Part shown: positions 54,556-63,501 of the stretch, in pieces
Numbering within the stretch: position 1 is the first letter of the stretch
Layout of the letters: every line of letters starts with the position of its first letter
Assembly: GCF_900109375.1 (NCBI RefSeq)
Contig: NZ_FOAB01000004.1
Coordinates: forward strand, 558,001-622,000
Reading direction: 5' to 3'
Source: Aquimarina amphilecti
GTDB lineage: Bacteria; Bacteroidota; Bacteroidia; Flavobacteriales; Flavobacteriaceae
Length of the DNA stretch: 64,000 nt
Position numbers and translations under genes: made by a program
The notes under the pieces: generated by a model
Database searches by the model: none
Seen by the model: only the letters and a program-made list of their open reading frames with translations
What the model was told of the DNA's origin: nothing

Positions 54556-55209
54556 TTAGTTAAGTAATTTCATTCCTTCTTTTTCAAAACAGTTGATTTT
54601 ATAATCAGCTAACTCAAAGTTGAGCTTGTTATTTCCATTAGTGAAGGCAATGACTGTCATACCTGCTTTTTTTCCTGCTAACATACCAGAATGAGAATCT
54701 TCAACTACTAAACAATTTTCTGGTTTTATATGTAACTTTTTTGCTGTAGTAAAATAAACTCCAGGGTCAGGTTTACCTTTTTCTTCGAATTCAGCAGATG
54801 AAATAGCATCGAATAGATGTAAAATATTTATTTTATTTAAAACTATAGGAATAATTTTATTTGGGGAATTAGTGGCTAATCCAATTTTATAGTTTTTGAT
54901 TTTTAGTTTTTCAATGAATGATTTTACTCCAAAGATTTCACAATTTTCTGTTTCAATCAAACTAATGACTTTTGAAATAACCATTTGTTCCACAGTATTA
55001 AGGTCTTTACCTTTCCAAGGGAATTTATTATACCAAAATTTAGTAACCTCATATGTGGTCATAGATTTTGTGATTTCAGAATGTTCTTCAGTTACTTTGA
55101 CACCTAACGAAGTAAATGTTTCATATTCAGCTTTTTTCCAAAGTTTTTCAGAATCAACTATTACTCCATCCATATCAAAAATAACAGCCTTCTTATTTGA
55201 TAGATTCAT
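54556..55209 (-). CDS. HAD-superfamily hydrolase (beta-PGM/hexitol phosphatase-like)
   Basis: A 217-residue phosphatase from the preferred start at 55209 (an upstream ATG at 55251 is possible). The nucleophile Asp and acid Asp are D12 and D14 in VIFDMDGVIVDSE; motif II is GLATNSPNKI and motif IV is CLVVEDSHSGMLAG. A cap of helices lies in between. It likely acts on sugar phosphates. Confidence 0.9.
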   Translation of the reverse strand: MNLSNKKAVIFDMDGVIVDSEKLWKKAEYETFTSLGVKVTEEHSEITKSMTTYEVTKFWYNKFPWKGKDLNTVEQMVISKVISLIETENCEIFGVKSFIEKLKIKNYKIGLATNSPNKIIPIVLNKINILHLFDAISSAEFEEKGKPDPGVYFTTAKKLHIKPENCLVVEDSHSGMLAGKKAGMTVIAFTNGNNKLNFELADYKINCFEKEGMKLLN

Positions 55210-55609
55210 TTTTATAATTTTTACCTTACCATTCTCAAATTTAAATATCAATCCAAAGAAAACTCTAACGTTCTTCGTATAAGAAATTAAAGGCAGGTGA
55301 TAGTAATGCGTTTCTAATTGGTATTAGGTCAAATATAAATATCTTACTTTATTGTAACCTGAATTCAGTAATATTTTCTTTAGTATCAAAAATATCAGGA
55401 TAGTATTTTTTTGCGTTTAATATTTTTTCTAGTTGTTAACGCTCCAGTTGTGTTAGTTCGGGATTAGATATACATTAGCCAAAACCTTTAATTTTGTTTT
55501 ATCTTTTTCCTAAAGCTAAATCAAAAGATTTGATCGACAATATAAAAATATAGTAAACTTTGGGTTATGTACCAAAACTCGTATTAATTATTAGTATCCT
55601 TGTGTGTTG
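55210..55609. other. Intergenic stretch with repeat elements
   Basis: About 400 bases with no gene. It holds the direct repeat at 55267-55303 (separate entry), an attC-like left arm candidate (minus strand CTAACACAACTGGAGCGTTAAC-type sequence at about 55433-55460), and AAAACTCGTATTAATTATT at about 55574-55592, 17 bases after the membrane-protein stop. Confidence 0.4.
55267..55303. repeat. Direct repeat, left copy
   Basis: The plus strand reads AACGTTCTTCGTATAAG then AAATTAAAGGCAGGTGATAG. A near-copy is at 58122-58155. On the minus strand the ATACGAAGAACGTTAGAG end resembles the right-arm cores of the sites at 3688 and 4716. Confidence 0.6.
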
Positions 55610-56134
55610 TTATTTTTTTAAGTTCAAGTTTTCTTGTTTATTAACTAATTCCAATTGCTTTTTGTAAGTTTCAATTCTTGCGTGGGCAGTTCCGTCCACT
55701 AATAAAATAACGATCATCATAGCAATCGTTGTGATACTAATTGCTCGCCAAGTTGGACTGTCTATAAAAATAATTAGTAAGGCGGCTACAATGATTATTA
55801 TCGGAATAGCCTTGAAAACTATTGTTCTGTATTCCTTCAAAGTGCTTTCAGCGCGTACAATTTCTGATTCTAAAAATGCTGATTTATCTTTGTTGTAGGC
55901 AGTTTCAAATTCTTTAATTCTTGATTTATTAGTAAAAAATAACCCGAGTCCTATAGTCAAAAGTAAAACACCTGCTACCACGGTAGGTATGATGTAAGCT
56001 TTGGAAATTTCAGTTTTTCCCAACTGCCAAAATCCTAAACTTGCTGCCATAAATACAAGCCCGAAGAGAATGAAAAATGGGGTTGAAAAAAGTTCTGCTT
56101 TTGCCCAATCAGTTGCTGTTTTTAATATATCCAT
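55610..56134 (-). CDS. Four-helix membrane protein (AraC-linked)
   Basis: A 174-residue protein with hydrophobic helices at about 16-36, 46-66, 108-126 and 131-147 and a charged linker. A conserved-looking block WAKAELFSTPFFILFGLVF and IVLLLIIGLGLFFTNK-type segment recur in flavobacterial proteins known to me as hypothetical. It lies 4 bases downstream of the AraC gene and is probably translated with it. Confidence 0.65.
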   Translation of the reverse strand: MDILKTATDWAKAELFSTPFFILFGLVFMAASLGFWQLGKTEISKAYIIPTVVAGVLLLTIGLGLFFTNKSRIKEFETAYNKDKSAFLESEIVRAESTLKEYRTIVFKAIPIIIIVAALLIIFIDSPTWRAISITTIAMMIVILLVDGTAHARIETYKKQLELVNKQENLNLKK

Positions 56135-56138
56135 AATT

Positions 56139-57050
56139 TTAATTCATTTTATATAGTTTTCTGTACTCAGTAGGACTTATACCTTCTTTCTTCTTAAATA
56201 ATCTTGAAAAATATTGCGGATACTCAAACCCCAATTCATATGCAACTTCCGAAATACTTTTATTCGGTTTCAACAAAATGTTTTTTGCTACATCAATCAA
56301 GTATAATTGTAAGTGTTCGGTTGTAGTTTTACCAGTTTCACTTTTAAGTGTGTCACTCAGGTAGCGCTGCGAAACTGACATTTTATTTGCCATTTTTTCT
56401 AAACTTGGAATACCTTTTTCATGTAATTGTCCTGATTCAAAATAATCTTCTAATTGTTGATTAAATTGCACTAACAAATCATTTGATAATTCTTTTCGAT
56501 TTAGAAACTGTCTTTCATAAAATCGATTGGCATATTTTAAGAGCGTACTTAAATGAGAAAGGATAATATCTTTACTAAATTCATCTTGGTTATTTTGATA
56601 TTCTATTTCAATATTTTCCGCAATTGATTCTATCTGCCTTTCTTCTTTTGGCGAAAGATGTAGTGCCTCATTTGCTGAGTAGGAGAAGAATCCATATTTC
56701 TTTATTTGTTGTACTAGTTCTGTTCCTTTTAGAAAATCTTCATGGAAGTTTATTGAAAAGCCTTTTTGCTCAAAGACTACGTTATCATCCCATTGTAAAA
56801 CTTGTCTTGGCGAAATGAAAATTAAAGCACCATTAGTAAAATCATATTTTGTTCGTCCGTAGTTTAAGTTTCCTTTCACAAACTTCTTTAAACTAATAGA
56901 ATAACATTCGTTAGTTATAGGTGGTGAACTTTTTCTTGGACAAGGAAGGTAACCATTTACTTTTGGAGTAAATATACTCAGCATAGGATGTTCAGGAAGA
57001 GGAAGTTCAAGATAATCTAAATAAGATGATAATGTTTTAAAATGTTTCAT
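56139..57050 (-). CDS. AraC family transcriptional regulator
   Basis: A 303-residue regulator from the preferred ATG at 57050 (an upstream ATG at 57071 would overlap the SDR gene). The C-terminal AraC domain (about 205-303) has SVSQRYLSDTL-type first helix-turn-helix (MSVSQRYLSDTLKSETG) and SEVAYELGFEYPQYFSRLFKKKEG. The neighbouring SDR and membrane-protein genes are likely its targets. Confidence 0.88.
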   Translation of the reverse strand: MKHFKTLSSYLDYLELPLPEHPMLSIFTPKVNGYLPCPRKSSPPITNECYSISLKKFVKGNLNYGRTKYDFTNGALIFISPRQVLQWDDNVVFEQKGFSINFHEDFLKGTELVQQIKKYGFFSYSANEALHLSPKEERQIESIAENIEIEYQNNQDEFSKDIILSHLSTLLKYANRFYERQFLNRKELSNDLLVQFNQQLEDYFESGQLHEKGIPSLEKMANKMSVSQRYLSDTLKSETGKTTTEHLQLYLIDVAKNILLKPNKSISEVAYELGFEYPQYFSRLFKKKEGISPTEYRKLYKMN

Positions 57051-57058
57051 TACACTAA

Positions 57059-58006
57059 TTAAAAATTCCATTTAAAATTTATTGCTTTTTCTGATACATC
57101 CCAAAGTTTCTCCATTACAGGTTTATCCTTTGCGTGTGGCTCTAATTTACACTCGCCAACGGGACCAGTCCAATAATTTCTTCCTGTGGGACCATAAAAA
57201 CCTCTTTGATCAAGATTTGGTTCTGTAGCACACATCAATTCTGGATATGAACCTTTTTCAGCCGATTGTACCATAGGAGATAATTTCATTAATTGCCATA
57301 TGAACCTAGTTATTAAACTACCATTGGTTTTGATTAGAGAGGTTGAAGAAGCACCTGGGTGACAAGCATAAACTTTTAAGTTAGTTTTACCAGCTTTTTT
57401 TAACCTATCTTGTAATTCATATACAGACATGATTTGTGCTAGTTTACTTTGGCTATACACACCATTAGGGCTATAATTTTCATCCCAGTTCATATCATCA
57501 AACTGTATGGTTTTAATCCCTAAATTATACCCCATACTTCCTACAGTTACAATACGCCCTTTCGATTCTTCTATTCGTGGATATAGCAGAGCTTGAAGTA
57601 AAAAGTTGCCATAGTGATTTACACCAAGCTGACTTTCGAAGCCATCAACCGTTAACGTTTGTTTTGGTACCTGGGCAATGGCCGCGTTGCACATCAAGGC
57701 ATCTATCTGAAGAACTTTCTTAAGAACTTCTTCTGCAGCATTTTTTACAGAAGCTTGTTCTGCCAAGTCCATACGTATATTAGATACATCTACATTACCT
57801 AGTTCTTGTTTCAAAGCCGTGATGGTATCTTCTGATTTTTTTGGATTACGATTAAGCATTACCACTTTTGCTTCTTTGGATAACAATATTCTTGCTGCTT
57901 CAAATCCTGTTCCGCTTGTAGTACCTGTTATAACGAATGTTTTACCTTTAAGAGACCCAATTCTCTCAGGTGTCCATCCTTTTTTACCAAATTGATTTGT
58001 CTTCAT
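57059..58006 (-). CDS. SDR family oxidoreductase (protochlorophyllide-reductase-like)
   Basis: A 315-residue short-chain dehydrogenase. The NAD(P) motif is VITGTTSGTGFEAAR (27-41), NNAG appears as MCNAAIA, and the catalytic YxxxK is YSQSK. The length and the late GYNLGIKTIQFDDMNW resemble the light-independent protochlorophyllide reductase-like or retinol-dehydrogenase-like SDRs. It begins the SDR/AraC/membrane-protein unit. Confidence 0.88.
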   Translation of the reverse strand: MKTNQFGKKGWTPERIGSLKGKTFVITGTTSGTGFEAARILLSKEAKVVMLNRNPKKSEDTITALKQELGNVDVSNIRMDLAEQASVKNAAEEVLKKVLQIDALMCNAAIAQVPKQTLTVDGFESQLGVNHYGNFLLQALLYPRIEESKGRIVTVGSMGYNLGIKTIQFDDMNWDENYSPNGVYSQSKLAQIMSVYELQDRLKKAGKTNLKVYACHPGASSTSLIKTNGSLITRFIWQLMKLSPMVQSAEKGSYPELMCATEPNLDQRGFYGPTGRNYWTGPVGECKLEPHAKDKPVMEKLWDVSEKAINFKWNF

Positions 58007-58039
58007 TTTTGCTTATTCTTTTGGTTCAAATTAATAAGG

Positions 58040-58047
58040 CAAAGGTA
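58040..58047 (-). promoter_or_regulatory. -7 box of the SDR operon
   Basis: The minus strand reads TACCTTTG, an exact TAnnTTTG match, about 34 bases before the SDR start. There is no TTG at 19-20 bases, so activation (perhaps by the AraC regulator) may be needed. Confidence 0.5.
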
Positions 58048-58121
58048 TATGTGAAGTGATCTTAACTTCTTATACAGATTTTCAGATATTGTATACTTTT
58101 TGGTTTGTTTTAATTACGCAG

Positions 58122-58155
58122 AACGTATCATATAAGAAATTAAGGGCAGCTGATA
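58122..58155. repeat. Direct repeat, right copy
   Basis: The plus strand reads AACGTATCATATAAG then AAATTAAGGGCAGCTGATA, matching the copy at 55267-55303 apart from a few changes. The two copies bracket the membrane protein, AraC and SDR genes. Confidence 0.6.
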
Positions 58156-58210
58156 AGCCATTTGTTTTCTTATATCTTGAATAAATATATAGGTTTTGCG
58201 TATTAGATCC

Positions 58211-58861
58211 TTACAGCCATCCGTAATACATAAAAATTAAAGCAACGGTATCAATAAAACCATGAACCGCGATGTTGAACCATAAATTGTTCTTTCGGAT
58301 ATGGAAAATGATGGCTAGGATCATACCTATAGTACCTGTTACAATCTGTCCTGTTATTCCTTGATATGCATGAGAAGACCCAAAAATAAACCCAAAGAGT
58401 AGAATGTTAATGACAAGGCTAATTTTGCTTGAACCAAAAAACTTAGTAAACTGTTTCATAAGGTATCCTCTAAAAACAATTTCCTCGGCGAATGCTGCCG
58501 ATAAAATCATATAAACAAATAGCCCCAATATAGCTGGTAGATTTCCAACAAATTGTTCAAATTCAGAATAGTCTATAGGTTGCCCTGTAAAGTACGTAAC
58601 ACTTGGTAGCAATACATATCCATTAAAAAAGAAGATAACGATACCTAATAGTGGAGCCTGAATTAATAAATCTTTTGCACTTGTCCTTTTGCCGTGAAAA
58701 CCTAAAGAGCTAAAAAGTTCTTTTTTATATTCTATAGCACTTGCTATTATAAATATTAAAGCGGCTATAATCATTTGAAAATATCCTGATGCATATAACA
58801 AACAACAAAGAATGACAGCTATTATTGGAGTTAATTTTGTAATTAAAGAATTTTTATTCAT
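58211..58861 (-). CDS. CPBP (Abi/CAAX) family membrane protease
   Basis: A 216-residue integral membrane protein from the preferred ATG at 58861 (an ATG at 58951 would add 30 residues). Motif 1, AEEIVFRGYLM, and motif 2, FGSSHAYQG (His), are present; a late NIAVHGFIDT gives motif 3. CPBP proteins are intramembrane glutamic-type proteases used in bacteriocin immunity, prenyl-protein processing or regulation. Substrate unknown. Confidence 0.85.
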   Translation of the reverse strand: MNKNSLITKLTPIIAVILCCLLYASGYFQMIIAALIFIIASAIEYKKELFSSLGFHGKRTSAKDLLIQAPLLGIVIFFFNGYVLLPSVTYFTGQPIDYSEFEQFVGNLPAILGLFVYMILSAAFAEEIVFRGYLMKQFTKFFGSSKISLVINILLFGFIFGSSHAYQGITGQIVTGTIGMILAIIFHIRKNNLWFNIAVHGFIDTVALIFMYYGWL

Positions 58862-59317
58862 TGTATTATCATTTTTTAATTTGAAGCAAAGTAAAAACGA
58901 TAATACAAGAGAAACAGTGATATACAGCTCATTCTTACTGAATGGTATCAAAATAATAGCTGAATAATCATTATTTTATATAGCTACACTTAAACAGATT
59001 TATAAACTCTCATTTTTTATATCTATTAATGTTTATTAGAAAAGCTTTTGACCGTGATAGTAGATTTAATCAACAAAAATGATTTATCATTTTCAACTTT
59101 TTTGTAGCTATATTCAATATTTAAGAATGGTTTATTATCAAGTTAGTAATAATGAAATAGAAATCCAGAGATATTTATTCAGTTTATTATTAATAAAATT
59201 TAACATCTCGGCTATGGTTAGTACCCGAATATATGAACATTTAATTTTTGATTAAGCATTTGGTCATTTTTTATATTACAATAGACTTTAATATAAACTC
59301 GTATATTCTTTTCTAAC
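58862..59317. other. Intergenic stretch with dispersed repeat
   Basis: About 450 bases with no credible gene (a start 30 codons upstream of the CPBP gene is discussed there). The dispersed repeat copy 2 lies at 59200-59267. Confidence 0.4.
59200..59267. repeat. Dispersed intergenic repeat, copy 2
   Basis: It begins TTAACATCTCGGCTATGGTT and ends TTTTTGATTAAGCATTTGG. Compared with copy 3 the first twenty bases differ at about four positions, with the middle more divergent. Confidence 0.55.
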
Positions 59318-59908
59318 TTATTTCGTTTTTAATAGGAATTTGGACTTGATTCTACTTAAAGTTTCTTGTGATATATTGATATAAGATGCTACAACCTTAT
59401 TAGGAAGGCGTTTTACAATATTTGGATTAATTTTAAATAATTGTTTATATCGTTCCGATGCATTTAGAGTAGTAAATGAAATTAATCTTTTAGCGTTATT
59501 TACATATGCTTTTTCTAAATAGATATTGTAAAAATCTTTCCATTTAGGAATAATTTCCATTAAATATCTAAAGTCTTGGTGAGTGATGTATAAAAGTTCG
59601 CTATTTTCAATGGCTTGAATAGATTCTTGAGCAGGTTGATTTGTTATAAAACTAACTAGCTCTGTTGCAAATTGATTTTCAAAAGCAATGTAACGCGTAA
59701 TATCTTTCCCTTCCTCATCGATATAGAACAGTCTTAAGCAACCTTTTATTACAAAATAACTTACTTGACTATTTTTTCCACTTGGAAGTAAAGTTTGATT
59801 TTTGCTTTTTTTTATTGTTTTAAAATAAGACAATACAATTTTTAAATCATGATCATCAATATCGATGTTCTTTTTTATGAAATTTGTGAGTTCATTATAT
59901 TTTATCAT
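59318..59908 (-). CDS. Crp/Fnr family transcriptional regulator (ribB-linked)
   Basis: A 196-residue regulator. Sensor part: KNQTLLPSGKNSQVSYFVIKGCLRLFYI; helix-turn-helix: LPNKVVASYINISQETLSRIKSKFL. No Cys set of Fnr is present. The start codon lies directly against the ribB stop, so the pair is one transcript. It may control its own operon through the FNR-like palindrome at 60632. Confidence 0.88.
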   Translation of the reverse strand: MIKYNELTNFIKKNIDIDDHDLKIVLSYFKTIKKSKNQTLLPSGKNSQVSYFVIKGCLRLFYIDEEGKDITRYIAFENQFATELVSFITNQPAQESIQAIENSELLYITHQDFRYLMEIIPKWKDFYNIYLEKAYVNNAKRLISFTTLNASERYKQLFKINPNIVKRLPNKVVASYINISQETLSRIKSKFLLKTK

Positions 59909-60571
59909 TTACTTATAGTCTCTTACAAATTTACGATATTGAATAATATCTTGAATTGATAGGACAATCAAATCATGTTCTTTCGCAAACTGTATAATCG
60001 AATCATTTTTTGCCATTGTTCCATCATCATTCATTAGTTCACACAAAACAGCTTCAGGTTTTAAACCGGCTAGTTTCATTAAATCGATGCTTCCTTCGGT
60101 GTGACCTTTTCTCTCTAACACTCCATCATCGTTGGCTCTTAAAGGAAAGATGTGCCCGGGTTTAGCTAAATCACTACTTTTGGTATTTTCATTGCAAGCA
60201 ACTTGGATAGTTTTCAACCTATCTGTAGCAGAAACTCCTGTGGTAACACCTTCTTTTGCTTCTATAGTAATCGTAAAAGGTGTTTGAAAACTACTAGTGT
60301 TTTCCTTTATCATATATGGTAAATTAAGTAGGTCAGCTTTTTCATTCGTCAAGCATAAACAGACAATACCACTACATTTTCTAATCATTAAAGCCATTTG
60401 ATCAATAGTCATATTATGAGCAGAAAATATTAAATCACCTTCATTTTCTCTGTCTATATCATCAATTAAGATAATTCCATTTCCATTTTGAAGATTTGTT
60501 AATGCTTTTTCTATCCGTTCCTGACTATCGTTACCAAATAGTTTTAATTTATCTAACTCTGCAATTACCAT
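59909..60571 (-). CDS. ribB: 3,4-dihydroxy-2-butanone-4-phosphate synthase
   Basis: A 220-residue enzyme that makes the four-carbon unit of riboflavin from ribulose 5-phosphate. The active-site acidic loop [11 protein letters not shown] is at 37-47, and [25 protein letters not shown] and [11 protein letters not shown] follow, all typical. The length matches stand-alone RibB, with no fused RibA. No other riboflavin gene is nearby, and no FMN riboswitch-like leader was recognised, so control is probably by the co-transcribed Crp/Fnr protein. Confidence 0.95.
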   Translation of the reverse strand: MVIAELDKLKLFGNDSQERIEKALTNLQNGNGIILIDDIDRENEGDLIFSAHNMTIDQMALMIRKCSGIVCLCLTNEKADLLNLPYMIKENTSSFQTPFTITIEAKEGVTTGVSATDRLKTIQVACNENTKSSDLAKPGHIFPLRANDDGVLERKGHTEGSIDLMKLAGLKPEAVLCELMNDDGTMAKNDSIIQFAKEHDLIVLSIQDIIQYRKFVRDYK

Positions 60572-60601
60572 TTTAAATTATTTTATTTGTTTTTCTTGTT
60601 A

Positions 60602-60645
60602 CAAAACTAATGTTGTTTCAAGTCAAACTATTTGACCTAAGTCAA
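60602..60645 (-). promoter_or_regulatory. ribB promoter with FNR-like palindrome
   Basis: The minus-strand -7 box TAGTTTTG (60602-60609) has no TTG at 19-20 bases. The palindrome TTGAC-TTAG-GTCAA at 60632-60645 lies centred about 42 bases from the predicted transcription start, the classical class II activator position. The site resembles the FNR-type TTGAT-N4-ATCAA. Confidence 0.7.
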
Positions 60646-60855
60646 TAAATAAATCTATTTTGGTAGTTACTCGAATAAGCTTTTATTTATAGATGGTAAC
60701 TTATAAGCCTGAGAGATATAGTTTAAAGAAAACGAGATTTAATAATAATCCGATGATTTTTTATCTTGGTTTTTAGGTTTCTTATTTTTTAACTGAGTTT
60801 AAATTTAATAGGAGGGAAGTTTCTTAAATATTACAATTTTTTTGTCGCATTAAAA

Positions 60856-60923
60856 CTAACATTTCGGTTATGATTCTTACAGGAATTAAGAGTAATGAGT
60901 TTTCGATTAAGGACCTAAATTTG
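60856..60923. repeat. Dispersed intergenic repeat, copy 3
   Basis: It begins CTAACATTTCGGTTATGATT and ends TTTTCGATTAAGGACCTAAAT. The region 60572-60948 around it (about 375 bases) holds the ribB promoter and this repeat but no gene. Confidence 0.6.
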
Positions 60924-60948
60924 TATTACTATTTGTTAATCACAGTTG

Positions 60949-61899
60949 TTATTGGTCTTCATTTTGATTTAATATAACCTTAGTAGATTTAATTCGACCT
61001 TTTATATTTGGTTGTTTTTTTAAGAACATATTTTTAAAAAGTTCTATTTTCTTTAAAAAAGTAAGGCTGTCCATTTTTTTGTTATAGCAACTAAAGTAGA
61101 ATGTACTATTTTTAGATACGTCTAGTCTTGGGGCGAAAAGTGATTTAAGTCCGTTAAAATCTAGTTTTTGTGCTTGAAGTTCTTTTTCCGTAAAAATAGC
61201 GGTGGAATATTGTATTTCATTTAATAATGCTATTTCTTTTTCGGGTGTTGATCCAACTGCTACAAACCATGTTGGTTTTCTGTCTTCTATTTTTTTTGTT
61301 AAAAGTTGTTTCGTGTTATCGGAATAATAACGAAGCTGAATAATTATATATTTATTTTCGTCATCTTCCTTATTGACATTCTTAATGCATATTTCACTTC
61401 TTAAATTTTTTTCAAAAATATTACTAAGAAATTCATTTCCTTTTCCTCTATCAATAAAAATATTATAACCTAAACTATCTACCTTTTCTTCAAATTCGTT
61501 TATGTATTTAATCGTTTCTTCTGATTCTGCAATATAATTTCTGCCAATTTGATAGGGATTAACATAGTTACTTCGATATTGTCTATTTGCTTGTATTAAT
61601 GCGGAACTTATTGTAGTTGTGTCATTGGTATAATAAAGAATTGTATTAATTTCTTTTGCAATGTTATTGGTTAAATTAGTAAGTTCTTCAACCTTCTTAT
61701 TTCTTGCTATTATATGTTTATTTACTTCAGAAACGGATCCTCCGTAATGAATTGTTTCCATTTCTCTCTTAGCTTTGTAGTTATAAATTATTTCTTGAAA
61801 AGAATAGCCGCATAGTTTCATTAAAATTAAGCCTCCTAAAATGATGTAAATTCCATATTTAATAATGAGAAAGCCTATACTATCTTTTTCTGGTTTCAT
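60949..61899 (-). CDS. Membrane-anchored protein of unknown function
   Basis: A 316-residue protein with one N-terminal membrane helix (about 9-28) and a large soluble part rich in Asn, Lys and Glu, with possible coiled coil at about 40-90. No family or catalytic motif is recognised. The context (minus-strand accessory island) gives no clue to function. Confidence 0.65.
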   Translation of the reverse strand: MKPEKDSIGFLIIKYGIYIILGGLILMKLCGYSFQEIIYNYKAKREMETIHYGGSVSEVNKHIIARNKKVEELTNLTNNIAKEINTILYYTNDTTTISSALIQANRQYRSNYVNPYQIGRNYIAESEETIKYINEFEEKVDSLGYNIFIDRGKGNEFLSNIFEKNLRSEICIKNVNKEDDENKYIIIQLRYYSDNTKQLLTKKIEDRKPTWFVAVGSTPEKEIALLNEIQYSTAIFTEKELQAQKLDFNGLKSLFAPRLDVSKNSTFYFSCYNKKMDSLTFLKKIELFKNMFLKKQPNIKGRIKSTKVILNQNEDQ

Positions 61900-62042
61900 A
61901 AAGGTGAATGTATTAGTATATTTTTTTTAAAAAATATGTAAAAATTGTAGTTAACGCTAAATATATGAATCAGAACAAGTAAATATATACCAATCTATTG
62001 ATTACTTAATCTCTATGATTACATACATAATATTACAGAGTA

Positions 62043-62609
62043 TTATTTTTTTACTCGCCTAAAAACTCCTTCATAAAATAAGCCAGTTTCAATATCTTTT
62101 TCTGAGAATTGAACAGATTTCATATGGTATTCATCTTCATTTATCCATTTATAATTATAAATCCGATAAGTTCCTTTTGGTTCTCCTTCAAAAAACAGTT
62201 TTAATTTGATATCCCCATTTCCATTAATTATTCCTCTTCCATTTCCGGCTCTTGTAGTTCCAAAACTAGATAGATGATAAATTTCTTTTGTATTTGGGTT
62301 ATAAGACCAAAAGATATGTCCATTGGGTTCAGGGCCATCGATAATTGATAATAAACTATTGTCAGTGTTGATTTCTTTTGAGATTGTGTGATGATTTGGG
62401 ATTTTTATAGTCTCAGTTCCGTCACCCCAATTATGAGTCCAATCATCATTTTTGAGCGTCCATTCCCCAATAAATTTTTTAAATGGATTTCGTTTTGTTT
62501 CTTTTTGAGTCCTACCATTAGATTCAAATTCAATCAAGGTTTTTTGAGTATATCCGTTTAAATAGGATAGTATGAAGATTAGAAACAAGAGTTTTTTTAT
62601 CAGTGTCAT
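62043..62609 (-). CDS. Secreted protein of unknown function
   Basis: A 188-residue exported protein from the preferred ATG at 62609 (signal peptide about 1-20, LNGYTQKT), with an upstream in-frame ATG at 62639. The core GEWTLKNDDWTHNWGDGTETI and IFWSYNPNTKEIYHLSSFG resembles DUF1579-like or lipocalin-type beta barrels. Function unknown. Confidence 0.65.
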   Translation of the reverse strand: MTLIKKLLFLIFILSYLNGYTQKTLIEFESNGRTQKETKRNPFKKFIGEWTLKNDDWTHNWGDGTETIKIPNHHTISKEINTDNSLLSIIDGPEPNGHIFWSYNPNTKEIYHLSSFGTTRAGNGRGIINGNGDIKLKLFFEGEPKGTYRIYNYKWINEDEYHMKSVQFSEKDIETGLFYEGVFRRVKK

Positions 62610-62819
62610 TATTTCAGTCTTGTATTGTTTTTTATTCAAATGTTAACTCACAATTTTCTAATTAAATACCTATTAATTCAACCTTACTTAAACAACTTGA
62701 GCATTTGTCATCAGCGATTTTTCTATTATAGAATCCAAATTGAAGGGCCTTAGTAAAATGTATACAGGTTTTTAAATTTACTATTTACAGTTATGTTTTA
62801 TACACCGTATTGGCAACAG

Positions 62820-63452
62820 TTATTTTTTCATTAATGCTAATTTTATTCCAAGTGCGACAAAAATTCCACCAGTTATTTTGTCCAACCATATTTTTATTTT
62901 GTAATTTTTTCTAATCCGGTCAGAAAGTTTTGATGCAAATAGTGCTAAGATTAAACACCAAATTGTTCCCGTTAGTAAAAAGGTAATTCCAAGAATTAAA
63001 AATGGAAGAGAGCTTTGTACATAATTCGGGTCAATAAATTGCGGTAAAAAAGCTAGAAAGAATAAAGCTACTTTCGGATTTAGGATATTAGTTAGAACTC
63101 CGGAAAAATAAATCTTTTTGTAATTCACAATCTCATTTTGATTCCTTAATTCAAATTTTTCATCTGTTTTTTTGAATATTGCTTTTAATCCTAAAAATAT
63201 CAAGTATGCTGCTCCTAAATATTTGATTATTTCAAAAGCTGCTGCAGATTTGGCAAGTATGATTGATAACCCTAACGTTGCAAAAATAATATGAAAAATT
63301 GCGCCCGTCGATATTCCTAATACAGATAAAATACCAGCTTTTTTTCCTTGCGCAATACTTCTTCCAAGAATATACATTGTATCAGCACCTGGTGTTAAAT
63401 TCATAATCAATCCAGCTATTAAAAAAGCCTCAAAGTTTATTATTCCGAACAT
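62820..63452 (-). CDS. LysE/RhtB family amino-acid exporter
   Basis: A 210-residue membrane transporter with about six helices. The family hallmark GLIMNLTPGADTMYILGRSIAQGKKAG at the N-terminus is clear (NLTPGxD pattern), and the end ITGGIFVALGIKLA is typical. It exports amino acids or related compounds. Confidence 0.92.
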   Translation of the reverse strand: MFGIINFEAFLIAGLIMNLTPGADTMYILGRSIAQGKKAGILSVLGISTGAIFHIIFATLGLSIILAKSAAAFEIIKYLGAAYLIFLGLKAIFKKTDEKFELRNQNEIVNYKKIYFSGVLTNILNPKVALFFLAFLPQFIDPNYVQSSLPFLILGITFLLTGTIWCLILALFASKLSDRIRKNYKIKIWLDKITGGIFVALGIKLALMKK

Positions 63453-63501
63453 GATTTATTAGTTTTTTTAACTGTTGTCAACGTTTAAATAACCCCTCGT
63501 T

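Noticed and set aside
60572..60948. FMN riboswitch upstream of ribB
   Set aside because: The leader from the predicted start to the ATG is only about 25 bases, too short for an RFN element.
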